Assembly: GCF_900114435.1 (NCBI RefSeq)
Contig: NZ_FOZK01000005.1
Coordinates: 124,001-188,000 of the forward strand
Source: Halomicrobium zhouii
GTDB taxonomy: Archaea; Halobacteriota; Halobacteria; Halobacteriales; Haloarculaceae
DNA length: 64,000 nucleotides
Direction of reading: 5' to 3'
Positions 30,646 through 39,218 of the stretch are shown here, piece by piece (position 1 is the first letter of the stretch; the number at the start of each line of letters is the position of its first letter). A program made the translations under genes and the position numbers. The notes below the pieces were generated by a model. That model ran no database searches, had not been told where the DNA came from, and saw nothing but the letters and a program-made list of their open reading frames with translations.

Positions 30646-31155
30646 TCACAGATACTCGAACAGATCGGCCCGATCCTGCTCCGAAAACCGATAGCCGTCG
30701 TTCTCACGGAGTGAATCGATCACCGATGAAAGGGCCGACTTCGACGCAATGAGGTCTCTCACAAGCGCCGCTTCCAGAAGTAGTTTCAGATCCCACACCT
30801 CAACACCACGTTGAGCAGCCATTTCGCCCGCATGTCCGTCGTCGGTTAGGAGCCGCTCGTCACGATTCTGTGCCACTGCAATACATTCTGCGTCGGTAAA
30901 CGCGAGCGTCGCATCGGCAACGTCGTCGGCCAACTGGAGTTCGGCTTCGGTCAGCGAGCGAATTTCTAGCCACCCGCCTCGATAGGCTTTGACGTCGTCG
31001 ATCCGTCCGACAAACTCGTATCCGGCGACGGCGTCCTGACTGAGTTCGTCGAAGACGGACGAAACTGTGCCGACGTCGTCGAACAGGCCGGGAAGCAGTT
31101 CCAGACGGCTGATCTTCGCCAGCGAACTCAAAACGTTGTTATCGACGACGACCAT
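30646..31155 (-). CDS. PIN-domain ribonuclease-like toxin
   Basis: This 169-residue protein opens VVVDNNVLSSLAKI, the typical first PIN acidic centre (Asp5), and has the second and third acidic motifs FTDAECIAVA and LLTDDGHAG. PIN domains cut RNA with Mg2+ or Mn2+ held by these acidic residues. The partner gene upstream belongs to UPF0175, and the two are 11 bases apart, a VapBC-like toxin-antitoxin arrangement in which the antitoxin is made first. Whether it is toxic in this host is inference. Confidence 0.88.
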   Translation of the reverse strand: MVVVDNNVLSSLAKISRLELLPGLFDDVGTVSSVFDELSQDAVAGYEFVGRIDDVKAYRGGWLEIRSLTEAELQLADDVADATLAFTDAECIAVAQNRDERLLTDDGHAGEMAAQRGVEVWDLKLLLEAALVRDLIASKSALSSVIDSLRENDGYRFSEQDRADLFEYL

Positions 31156-31166
31156 CTGAAAACCTC

Positions 31167-31460
31167 CTACTCCAGTCCTTCGAGGCGACTCTCACGTTCG
31201 TCTTCGTCGAGGAAGCCAATATTCCGGCCGACGCCGCGGTCCTGCAGTATCTCCTTGAACTCCTCCGGGCTATACCCGGCGAGCTCTGCCGCGCGATTGA
31301 GGCTCACGTCCCCGGTTTTGTACTGCTCGACGGCGAGTTCGACGCGGAGCTCCGGTCGCTTCTCCAGTAACGCCCGGAACGCTTCTTCGAGGAACTCCTC
31401 CTCGGTGTCGAAGCGTCCTGACTTCCTGAGAAGGTCGATGTTTTCCTGAACGTCGATCAT
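31167..31460 (-). CDS. UPF0175 family antitoxin-like protein
   Basis: The 97-residue protein starts MIDVQENIDLLRKSGRF at ATG 31460; an A/G-rich site (AAGGAG) lies ~12 bases upstream. UPF0175 features are clear: YKTGDVSLNRAAELAGYSPEEFKEILQDRGV as a helix-turn-helix-like segment, and the DEDERESRLEGLE tail that could wrap the toxin. It is probably a DNA-binding antitoxin that autoregulates the pair. A TTTATTA stretch near 31499 may be the promoter. Confidence 0.88.
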   Translation of the reverse strand: MIDVQENIDLLRKSGRFDTEEEFLEEAFRALLEKRPELRVELAVEQYKTGDVSLNRAAELAGYSPEEFKEILQDRGVGRNIGFLDEDERESRLEGLE

Positions 31461-31568
31461 TGACTGGGGACTCCTTGCGGGGACTTCTATCTTCAGCGTA
31501 ATAAACGGTGAGGCAGACACGATGCCCCTCGTCAACTCGGTTTTCCGGCCGGCGACCCAACCATACGC

Positions 31569-32654
31569 ATGCGCATCCACCGACGAGCCGGGGCCCTCGG
31601 CCGGGCCGTCTGGCGAGAGATTCGCGCCGAGCGGCTGACGTTCATGGCGGGCTCGATCGCTTACCACGCGTTCGTCTCGCTGCTCCCGTTCATGCTCGTC
31701 GTCCTGTTGCTCGTCAGCAGAGTCGACGACCAGGCCACCGCCGTCGAGGTGATTACGGCGATGACCACGTACCTCTCGCCGAACGCCAGCGACCTGGTGA
31801 CCAGCACCGTCAGAGAGGCGACCGCCCAGACCAGCCTCTCGGTCCTCGGCGTCGGCGTGCTCCTCTGGGGAGCCATCAAGATCTTCCGGAGCCTCGACGA
31901 GGCCTTCTCCGACATCTACGACGTCACCACAGAGAAGGGGCTAGTCGACTCCTTCACGGACGCCATCGTCGCGCTGGCAGCGGTCGGCCTCGGCCTCGGC
32001 GTCGCGGGGGTCATCGGCTCGGTGGTCACCTTCGGCGACGGGCAGGTGGGGAGCCTCCTCGGCACCGTCGTCTCGACGGCGAGCCTCGCCATCGTCTTCC
32101 TGCCGCTGTTCTACCTCTTCCCCGACGAGGACGTCACCGTCCGCGAGATCGTGCCGGGAACAATCCTGGCGGCCGTCGGCTGGACGGTCCTGGAGTTCCT
32201 CTTTCGCTACTACGTCGCCGTCGCCAGCGTCGGCGAGCGCTACGGCGTCCTCGGCACCGTCCTCCTGCTCCTGACGTGGCTCTACTTCAGCGGGTTCGTC
32301 CTGCTGGTCGGCGCAGCGGTCAACGCCGTCCTCGCCGGGCGGTCGGTCGATAGCTCCGAGGCCGGGTGGGGCGAGAACCGCGACGCGAAGGAACGGGCGC
32401 CCTTTACCGACCCCCTCCGCAGAATCGAGGACGCACTCGACGCCGGCGAGCCCCTGTCGGTCGCCGTCCGCGACGAGTCGGTGGCCCTGCCGACCCCGGA
32501 CGAACACGAGGTCACGGTGTCGGCGCCGAACCGCCCCGAGTCGCTCGGTGGCGACGAGGTGGAGGGACGACTCATCCTCCGATGGGTCTACGGCCGCTCC
32601 GTCGGCGAGGGCAAGAGCGAAGAGCGGGAGGTCCCAACCGACGGACGTGAGTAG
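31569..32654 (+). CDS. YihY/BrkB family inner membrane protein
   Basis: The 361-residue protein has six membrane helices within residues ~28-260 and family motifs FMAGSIAYHAFVSLLPFMLVV, WGAIKIFRSLDEAFSDIY, and LLTWLYFSGFVLLVGAAVNAV. A hydrophilic acidic C-terminal tail of ~85 residues follows. BrkB-type proteins are annotated as putative ribonuclease BN in older literature, but that is not supported by sequence. The function of YihY proteins in archaea is unknown. Its stop overlaps the start of the IMPACT gene by 8 bases. Confidence 0.9.
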   Translation: MRIHRRAGALGRAVWREIRAERLTFMAGSIAYHAFVSLLPFMLVVLLLVSRVDDQATAVEVITAMTTYLSPNASDLVTSTVREATAQTSLSVLGVGVLLWGAIKIFRSLDEAFSDIYDVTTEKGLVDSFTDAIVALAAVGLGLGVAGVIGSVVTFGDGQVGSLLGTVVSTASLAIVFLPLFYLFPDEDVTVREIVPGTILAAVGWTVLEFLFRYYVAVASVGERYGVLGTVLLLLTWLYFSGFVLLVGAAVNAVLAGRSVDSSEAGWGENRDAKERAPFTDPLRRIEDALDAGEPLSVAVRDESVALPTPDEHEVTVSAPNRPESLGGDEVEGRLILRWVYGRSVGEGKSEEREVPTDGRE

Positions 32655-33252
32655 CGACGACGAGGCGTACCGGACGGTGGGGGAGCGAGGCCGGGCCGCC
32701 TTCGAAGTCCGGGGCTCGGAGTTCATCGGCCACGTCGCGCCCGTCACGACCGTCGACGAGGCGGAGTCGTTCGTCGCGAGGGTCGCGGACGAGTACGACG
32801 ACGCCACCCACAACGTCCCGGCCTATCGCGTCCGGGCCGACCCGCTCCGGGAGTATTCCAGCGACGACGGCGAACCCTCGGGCAGCGCCGGCAAGCCCGC
32901 GCTCAACGTCCTCCAGCAGCGCGACGTCGAGAACGCCGTCGCCGTCGTCACCCGCTACTACGGCGGGACGAACCTCGGCGTCGGCGGCCTCGCCCGCTCG
33001 TACTCCCGGGCCGTGAAGGATGCCGTCGACGACGCCGGCGTCGTCACCGAACGGCCCCACGAGCGCTTCTCCGTCACCGTCGAGTACGACGACTCCGGCG
33101 ACGTCAGGGGCATCCTGGAGAGCGCCGGCGTCGAGTTCGATGCCGACTACGCCGAGGAAGTGGTGTTCGACGTTCGCGTGCCGGTCGTCGAGAGCGACGA
33201 CCTGCGAGACAGGATCGCTAGCGCGACGAGCGGTCGGGCGCGAACGGAGTGA
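32647..33252 (+). CDS. IMPACT/YigZ family protein
   Basis: This 201-residue protein starts at GTG 32647, overlapping the previous stop (GTGAGTAG). The UPF0029 N-domain is complete: FEVRGSEFIGHVAP, YDDATHNVPAYRVRA, DDGEPSGSAGKPAL and VTRYYGGTNLGVGGLARSY. A C-terminal ferredoxin-like domain follows (residues ~145-200). Eukaryotic IMPACT acts on translation control through GCN1, while the prokaryotic role is unknown. The overlap with the YihY gene implies co-translation, though the pair has no known shared task. Confidence 0.93.
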   Translation: MSSDDEAYRTVGERGRAAFEVRGSEFIGHVAPVTTVDEAESFVARVADEYDDATHNVPAYRVRADPLREYSSDDGEPSGSAGKPALNVLQQRDVENAVAVVTRYYGGTNLGVGGLARSYSRAVKDAVDDAGVVTERPHERFSVTVEYDDSGDVRGILESAGVEFDADYAEEVVFDVRVPVVESDDLRDRIASATSGRARTE

Positions 33253-33482
33253 GCGGTCGGCGGACAAGCCAGCGCCGACCAGAGGGAGCCGCGAGCAGCA
33301 GGCGTCCACTCACAGGCAGCACGGTTCGTCGTCCGACTAGTTTTCGCGCACGTTCGAAATACGACCACCGTTTCAAATGGAGAATAATACCGATTTTTCG
33401 GATCTGTCGTCCTACCCACTGGTGGTTTCCACCCGAAACGAGAGGGTTCGCGGATCGTCGAAGTAGGCGGTGGCTTCCGGGC

Positions 33483-34160
33483 TCACGTCGTCCGGAACGC
33501 GCGGTCGCCGGCGTCGCCGAGGCCGGGGACGATGAAGCCGTCGTCGTCGAGTTCGTCGTCGATAGAGACGGTGAGCAGGTCGACGTCGGGGAACCGTTCG
33601 TTCAGTCGCACGAGCCCCGGCGGCGCGCTCACCGCGGAGAGGACGATCAGGTTCTCGGGCTCGGGCGACCCAGACAGTATCTCGTCGAGGACGGCGACCA
33701 TCGTCGACCCCGTCGCCAGCATCGGGTCGGCGACGATGACGGTGTCCTCTTCGGTGATCTCCGGCATCTTCACGTAGTCGACGGAGATGGGGAAGCTCCC
33801 GTCCTCGCCCTGGCCGGCCTCCTCGTCCCGGCTGGCGGAGATGACACCCTGGCGGGCCCGCGGGAACGCCTTGAGCAACCCCTCGACGAACGGGGTCGCC
33901 GCCCGGAGCACGTTGACGATGACGACGTCGTCGAGCCCCTTGACGCGCTCGCCCATGGTCTCGGTCAGCGGCGTCTGTATCTCGACGTACTCGGTCTCCA
34001 TCCGGCCGTCGATGATCTCGTAGCCGCAGATGCGGCCCAGGCGGACCAGCCCCTTCCGGAAGGCGACCTGTTCGGTGTCGACGTCGCGCAGCGTCGAGAG
34101 CTGATCGCGTGCGAGGGCGTGCGTGACAACGGACGCGTCGCCCCGGTCCTCGATTGTCAT
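33483..34160 (-). CDS. upp: Uracil phosphoribosyltransferase
   Basis: The 225-residue enzyme makes UMP from uracil and PRPP in pyrimidine salvage. The PRPP loop [18 protein letters not shown] is present (~residues 140-157), and the uracil-binding end [12 protein letters not shown] is intact. The dimer-type N-terminal region [32 protein letters not shown] is also typical. ATG 34160 is chosen; seven upstream codons from 34181 are possible. A structured repeat (copy C) lies ~130 bases upstream of the start. Confidence 0.95.
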   Translation of the reverse strand: MTIEDRGDASVVTHALARDQLSTLRDVDTEQVAFRKGLVRLGRICGYEIIDGRMETEYVEIQTPLTETMGERVKGLDDVVIVNVLRAATPFVEGLLKAFPRARQGVISASRDEEAGQGEDGSFPISVDYVKMPEITEEDTVIVADPMLATGSTMVAVLDEILSGSPEPENLIVLSAVSAPPGLVRLNERFPDVDLLTVSIDDELDDDGFIVPGLGDAGDRAFRTT

Positions 34161-34289
34161 TGGAGGGTCGTTGCCCGCCACGGTCTAAACGATGTTGGGT
34201 TCCCGCGAGTGGGGTTGGTGAGCGTGAATGTGTTTTAGAGTGTGTGGTGTGTGTGGGCGATTCTCAACTGCATTGGTTAAACGATCGCC

Positions 34290-34777
34290 AACAGCAAGAC
34301 GTCGAAAGCCCTCGGCGGGCTCGACTCGCGCGCCACAGTCTGCGCTCCTCGCTGCGCTCCGGTGCTTGACGTGGCGTGCTTCGTCGACCCCGCCTCGCCC
34401 TTTCAGTCCACCAGGTCAGCACCGCTCCTGCCCTTCCCCTGGTCGCGCGTCCCTCGCGTCTGCTCGGGGACGCGCTCCCGGCCAAGCGGTTGCGGAGCGG
34501 TCAGGATGCGTGATTCGCGCCAGACGGCGCGAATCCGGGGAGGTTTTGGTGTCTTGGCGAGCGAAGCGAGCCAAGGCTCGTCAGAGCTCGCTCTGACGGT
34601 GGAGTCAATCGCGAGCGCGTGGCGAACGACGTGAGGCCGCGCGAGCGACGCAGTTCCTGGAGGAATGAAAGGGCGAGGGGCGGTCGGCGATGCCGGACGA
34701 AGTAAGCACCGGAACGAAGTGAGGAGCGCAGCGAGTCCCGTGAGTCGAGCGCGCCGAGGGCTTTCAAGATGTTGCTG
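34290..34777. repeat. Structured intergenic repeat, long composite copy C (upstream of upp)
   Basis: These 488 bases are flanked by inverted arms: AACAGCAAGACGTCGAAAGCCCT on the left matches the complement of the right end AGGGCTTTCAAGATGTTGCTG. The core shares blocks with copy B in the same order. Hairpins differ in sequence but sit at the same places: GCGCGTCCC/GGGACGCGC (34445-34453 with 34467-34475) where B has GCGGC/GCCGC, and GATTCGCGCC/GGCGCGAATC (34512-34521 with 34526-34535) where B has GTCGCGCC/GGCGCGAC. A third hairpin CGTCAGAGC/GCTCTGACG lies near 34579-34598. It has no protein-like frame. Confidence 0.8.
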
Positions 34778-34865
34778 TCCCCAATCGCGTCTACAATTCG
34801 AATCCACCAAATCGCTCAGTACACATCCTCTACTGATCACGCGAACACACGTCCCCAATCCCCAC

Positions 34866-37547
34866 TCAAACGGCCTCTGCCGTCCGACCCGACTCGGTAC
34901 CCGCACTCCCCCGCCGACGGTTCCGTACGAGCAGGGCGGCGAACAGGAGCAGGCCGACGGCCCGGAGCACCAGGTCGAGAAACAGCGTCACCTCGCCGCT
35001 GGCGACGCCGACGAGTTCGAGGAGGTCGTACGTCCCGGAGACGGCCAGGCTCGGCGCCATCAGGAGGAGCGAACTGAGGGCGAACAGCGCGCGGTCGAGG
35101 CGGGAGACGTCGGCGTAGACGTAGCCGATCACCGTCGCCGCCAGGGCGACGACACCGAGGAAGACGCCGACGACCGGGATCACGACTTCCGGGATGGCCC
35201 AGGCCGGGTCGGTCAGGTCGGCGGCGTCGAGGACCCGGAACTTTTCGCCGGGTGGGAGGTCGGCGGCGTCGGGGTTCTCCCGGAGCAACACGATGCCGGG
35301 CGTGAGGACGAACGCGAAGGGGACGATGGCCTTGTTGAGCGACAGCGAGAACGCCTCGATGCCCGTCTGGAACGGGTCGGACTTCGCGACGCCGGAGGCG
35401 GCGTAGGCCGCGACGGCGACGGGCGGCGTGATGTCGGCGATGACGCCGAAGTAGAGGATGAACAGGTGGGCCGCCAGTTCCGGGATGCCGAAGCCGACCA
35501 GGGCGGGGCCGAGCATCGAGACGAGGATGATGTAGGTGACGGTCGTCGGCATCCCCATCCCGAGGATGATACAGGAGACGGCGGTGATGAGGAGCAAGAG
35601 GACGAGCGACCCGCCGGCGACCGACCGGATGAGCGCGACCAGGTTCGGGCCGAGGCCGGAGACGCTGATGACGCCGGGAATCACACCCGCGGCGGCGACG
35701 GCGATGACGATGGGAACCGCCGTCCGGGCGCCGGCGTCCATGGACTTCCCGATGAACCCGACGAATCGGGCGAGGCCGTTGTCGCGCAGGTCGGGCCGGT
35801 CGATCCAGCCGGTGACGGCGGCCAGCGAGTCGTCGACTTGCTGGTCGAGTTCCAGCAGTGACGAGTCCAGCCGCGGTTTCGACGCCAGCGTGAGCACGCC
35901 GGCGCCCATCAGTATCCAGCCGATCTGGCCGAGCGTCGCGTTCAGGGCCGCGCCGACCGTTCCCGCGTCGGCGCTGCCGACCAGGTTCCAGGCGAACGCG
36001 AGCAGCGAGATCCCGACGAACGAGGCGACGAGTCGGCCGCGCGTCTCGTCGCTATAGGCCGCGACGAGCGCGATGAGCGCCGTGATGGCGATCAGCGTGA
36101 ACCAGGCCGAGCGGGCGACCGACAGGCGCTCGACGATGAGGTAGTACAGCAGCAGGAGGATCGGCGCGAGGTAGAACCAGCCGCTCCGGAGGTGGTTCCA
36201 CGGCTGCACGAGGTCAGCGGGGTCGAGGCCGCCGATGCCGACCCGGGACGCCTCGAAGTGGACCATCACCCAGACGCCGAAGAAGAAGACGATGGCCGGG
36301 ATGGTCGCGACGATGATGACGTCGGCGAACGGCGTCGCCGTGTACTGGACGATGAGGAAGGCGGCGGCGCCCATCACCGGTGGGAGGATCTGGCCGCCGG
36401 AGGAGGCGGAGGACTCGACCCCGCCGGCGAACTCGGGGCTGTACCCCGAGCGCTTCATCAGCGGGATGGTGAACGCGCCCGTCGTCACCGTGTTCGCGAT
36501 GGAGGAGCCGGAGATGGTGCCCATGAAGCCGCTGGCGAGGATGGACGCCTTGGCCGGGCCACCCTTCCGGGTGCCCGTCGCCGCGTAGGCCAGGTCGATG
36601 AACCACTGGCCTGCGCCGGACATCTCCAGGAACGCGCCGAAGAGGATGAAGATGTAGATGAACTGCACCGACACCGTCACCGGGATGCCGAAGACGCCGT
36701 TCTCCGTGTTGTACCAGAGGTTCTGGACGATTGACTCCCAGGAGAGCGGCGGGATGGAGAGCACGCCGACGTAGGCGGCGTCCTGGGGGATCACGAACCC
36801 CCACCGCGCGTAGACGACGAAGGCGGCGACGATGATCATCAGGTAGAGGCTGATCGCCCGCCGGGTCGCCTCCAGGACGAGCAGGACGCCGACGACGCCC
36901 AGCGCGAACGCGTATGAGGTGTCGGCGAGCGGGCCGAACAGCCAGGCGACCGGTTCGAGGAACGTGAACACCTCCACGACCGGGCGGCCGGACCGGAGGC
37001 CGAACACGCGCATGTTCTGGATCTCCTGGAAGTCCGTGACGAAGTAGGCCACCGAGAGGAAAGCGATCGCGATGAGGACCAGATCCATCGGCGTGACCCG
37101 GTCCAGGTCGGGGTCGACGAAGGCCCACCGCAGGCCGTCGCCGACTCGCTCGACGCCGCGGGTCACCGGGTGACCGGCGCCGAACCGATCCCGGACCCCT
37201 TCGCCGAACGCTGCCAGCCGTCGCGTCACCGGCCCGTCGCCGGTCGTCGCGGGGTACATCAGGAAGGTGAGGACCAGGGCGAAGCCGACGTGGATGGCGT
37301 TGACCTGGAGCAACTGGAGCGTCGCCAGTTCGAACTCGCCGTACACCGGGAGCGTCACCTCGAACGCCTGGCCGCGCGCGGCGAACCACAGCTGGAAGGC
37401 CGAGAAGGCGATGCCGATGGTCGCCACGGCGACGGCGAGCCACCCCCGGATGGACCGCTTGCGCTCTATCTCCTGAAGGATGGCGTCGGTGTCTGTCTCC
37501 TCGTCGGCGTCCGGTCGATCTGGGTCGTCTCCTGGGTCGGCAGTCAT
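34866..37547 (-). CDS. TRAP transporter fused permease (4TM + 12TM type)
   Basis: The 893-residue protein with about 20 membrane helices combines the small and large TRAP membrane subunits, as in TAXI-type TRAP systems. The large-subunit signature GAFLEMSGAGQWFIDLAYAATGTRKGGPAKASILASGFMGTISGSSIANTVTTGAFTIP and the later GMGMPTTVTYIILVSMLGPALV are present. By family it is a Na+-coupled secondary transporter that takes up the substrate given by the solute-binding protein, often C4 or aromatic acids or glutamate-like compounds for TAXI proteins. Its ATG overlaps the DUF1850 stop by 4 bases. Confidence 0.94.
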   Translation of the reverse strand: MTADPGDDPDRPDADEETDTDAILQEIERKRSIRGWLAVAVATIGIAFSAFQLWFAARGQAFEVTLPVYGEFELATLQLLQVNAIHVGFALVLTFLMYPATTGDGPVTRRLAAFGEGVRDRFGAGHPVTRGVERVGDGLRWAFVDPDLDRVTPMDLVLIAIAFLSVAYFVTDFQEIQNMRVFGLRSGRPVVEVFTFLEPVAWLFGPLADTSYAFALGVVGVLLVLEATRRAISLYLMIIVAAFVVYARWGFVIPQDAAYVGVLSIPPLSWESIVQNLWYNTENGVFGIPVTVSVQFIYIFILFGAFLEMSGAGQWFIDLAYAATGTRKGGPAKASILASGFMGTISGSSIANTVTTGAFTIPLMKRSGYSPEFAGGVESSASSGGQILPPVMGAAAFLIVQYTATPFADVIIVATIPAIVFFFGVWVMVHFEASRVGIGGLDPADLVQPWNHLRSGWFYLAPILLLLYYLIVERLSVARSAWFTLIAITALIALVAAYSDETRGRLVASFVGISLLAFAWNLVGSADAGTVGAALNATLGQIGWILMGAGVLTLASKPRLDSSLLELDQQVDDSLAAVTGWIDRPDLRDNGLARFVGFIGKSMDAGARTAVPIVIAVAAAGVIPGVISVSGLGPNLVALIRSVAGGSLVLLLLITAVSCIILGMGMPTTVTYIILVSMLGPALVGFGIPELAAHLFILYFGVIADITPPVAVAAYAASGVAKSDPFQTGIEAFSLSLNKAIVPFAFVLTPGIVLLRENPDAADLPPGEKFRVLDAADLTDPAWAIPEVVIPVVGVFLGVVALAATVIGYVYADVSRLDRALFALSSLLLMAPSLAVSGTYDLLELVGVASGEVTLFLDLVLRAVGLLLFAALLVRNRRRGSAGTESGRTAEAV

Positions 37548-38077
37548 GGAAGCACATCCTCGAACGTCGCGGCTATCGTCGAACGGTTGGTCACGTGGAT
37601 CCGGACCGAGCGCGCGTCGGTCCGGTTCACCAGGTCGTAGGTTCTGTCACCGACGTGGAGGCGGTGGCCGGCGACGCGGCCGGGCTTGACCGTCAGCTCC
37701 GAGACGTTGCCGTCCGGATCGTAGACGAACGTCCCGTTCTCCAGGGTAACGTTCGCGTCGGCGGGCAGCCCCCAGCCGTAGGACTCGAACTCCATGCGGG
37801 TCATCTCCAGGCGGTCGCCCCGGACCGTGTACTCGTCGTAGACGCGGGACTTCTCGACGCTGTGGGTGTACTCCAGCGCCACCGTCGTGCCGTTCTCGAC
37901 CGGTGTCGAGAGGTACCGCTCGCCGGTCTCGACGTCGGCGACGACGAGCGTCCGCTCCGCGGGCCCGTCGAGCGCACCGCTCACCGCGGACCCGACACCG
38001 GCCGCCCCGAGCGCACCTGCTGCGACGACGATGACCAGCACGCCGCACGCGCCGAGGACTGCGCCTGTCCGGACCAT
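37544..38077 (-). CDS. DUF1850 domain protein, TAXI-TRAP accessory
   Basis: The 177-residue protein has an N-terminal membrane anchor or signal (residues ~7-35, VLVIVVAAGALGAAGVGSA) and a DUF1850 domain that includes YLSTPVENGTTVALEYTHSVEKSRVYDEYTV. DUF1850 genes commonly lie between TAXI solute-binding and TRAP permease genes. It is 10 bases after the binding protein and overlaps the permease start, so all three should be translated together. The molecular role of DUF1850 is unknown; an extracytoplasmic chaperone or scaffold is a guess. Confidence 0.9.
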   Translation of the reverse strand: MVRTGAVLGACGVLVIVVAAGALGAAGVGSAVSGALDGPAERTLVVADVETGERYLSTPVENGTTVALEYTHSVEKSRVYDEYTVRGDRLEMTRMEFESYGWGLPADANVTLENGTFVYDPDGNVSELTVKPGRVAGHRLHVGDRTYDLVNRTDARSVRIHVTNRSTIAATFEDVLP

Positions 38078-38087
38078 CCGACGCGGT

Positions 38088-39164
38088 TCAGGCGTCGAAG
38101 TAGGCGGCCGCTCCCTCGTGGAGCTCGATCGACATGCCGTCCTGTGCGGAGTCGGCGGTGATGAAGTCCGTCTTGATCGACAGCTGGTCGGTGTTGTCGA
38201 AGATGGCCGCAGTGACGGTCTCGACGGTCTCGGCGGGCTGTTCGGCGTTGGTGGCGATCATCGCCTGGACGGCGACCGTGGGGACGGCGTCCTCGACGCC
38301 GGAGTACGTCCCGCCGGGGATCTCGTCCTCCGAGAACCAGTCGGCCGCGTCCATGACGGCCTGGCGGTTCTCGCCCTCGATGGGGACGATGTTGATGTCG
38401 TTGGTGTTGGCGAGATCTTCGATGGCACCGACGGGCCAGCCGCCGACGACGAAGGCGGCGTCGATGTCGCCGTTCCGGAGCTGGTCGGCGGCCTGCGAGA
38501 AGGAGGCGTTCTGCTCGTCGAACTCCTCGATGCCGACCGCCTCCAGGATCTGCAGGGCGTTGACCTGCGTCCCCGACCCGAGGTCGCCGGTGTTGATCGT
38601 CGCGCCCGCCAGGCCGGAGAGCTGTTCGATGCCCGTGTCCGCCAGCGTGACGATGGTTATCGTCTCGGGGTACAGCGTCGCGACGCCTCGCAGGTTCTCG
38701 ACGGGGTTGCCCTCGAAGGCCTCGATGCCCGTCCCGTTCTTCGCGAACGACGCGACGTCGTTCTGGATGAGCGCGAAGTCGGCGTCGCCGTTGGCCAGGC
38801 TGCCGACGTTCTCCACGCTCGCGCCCGTCGACTGGACGTTCAGCGTGTAGTCGGTGTTGTCCTCGACGATAGTCTTGAACTCGTTCGAGAGCGGGTAGTA
38901 GGTCCCGCCCTGGCCGCCAGCGTGCCAGGAGAGTCGGGTTTCGGCGCCACCACCGCCGTCGCCGCCGTCTGCCTCGCTCGTCGTCGTCGTCTCCGTGGGA
39001 GAACCGCCGTCCTCGCCGTCGGCCTCGGTCTCCGTCTCGGCGCCACCGTCGCCACCGTCACCGCCATCGCCACCCTCGCCACACCCGGCGAGCGCGACGA
39101 CGCCACTGAGTCCGGCTACTCGAAGAAATCTCCGTCGGGTCTGATCACGCGTCATACCCCACAT
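38088..39164 (-). CDS. TAXI family TRAP transporter solute-binding lipoprotein
   Basis: The 358-residue protein has a Tat-type signal (RRRFLRVAG) and lipobox LAGC, followed by a Thr/Glu/Gly-rich linker (residues ~30-65), then the TAXI binding domain: SWHAGGQGGTYYPL, NTDYTLNVQSTGASVENVGSL and DLGSGTQVNALQILEAVGI. The start may be 39164 or, three codons down, 39155. It captures a small organic solute at the cell surface and hands it to the fused TRAP permease downstream. It leads the three-gene operon. Confidence 0.93.
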   Translation of the reverse strand: MWGMTRDQTRRRFLRVAGLSGVVALAGCGEGGDGGDGGDGGAETETEADGEDGGSPTETTTTSEADGGDGGGGAETRLSWHAGGQGGTYYPLSNEFKTIVEDNTDYTLNVQSTGASVENVGSLANGDADFALIQNDVASFAKNGTGIEAFEGNPVENLRGVATLYPETITIVTLADTGIEQLSGLAGATINTGDLGSGTQVNALQILEAVGIEEFDEQNASFSQAADQLRNGDIDAAFVVGGWPVGAIEDLANTNDINIVPIEGENRQAVMDAADWFSEDEIPGGTYSGVEDAVPTVAVQAMIATNAEQPAETVETVTAAIFDNTDQLSIKTDFITADSAQDGMSIELHEGAAAYFDA

Positions 39165-39177
39165 GTAGCGTAGCCGG

Positions 39178-39193
39178 TCGCATAGTTATGCGA
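39178..39193. promoter_or_regulatory. Inverted repeat at the TRAP operon promoter
   Basis: TCGCATA-GT-TATGCGA (7-base perfect arms, 2-base spacer) lies 14-29 bases before the ATG codons at 39164 and 39155, where the core promoter (TATA region) of a nearly leaderless haloarchaeal transcript would be. A regulator binding here would control the TAXI-TRAP operon. Confidence 0.5.
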
Positions 39194-39218
39194 CGCAAAA
39201 ATCGGCGTATGGGTGTCT

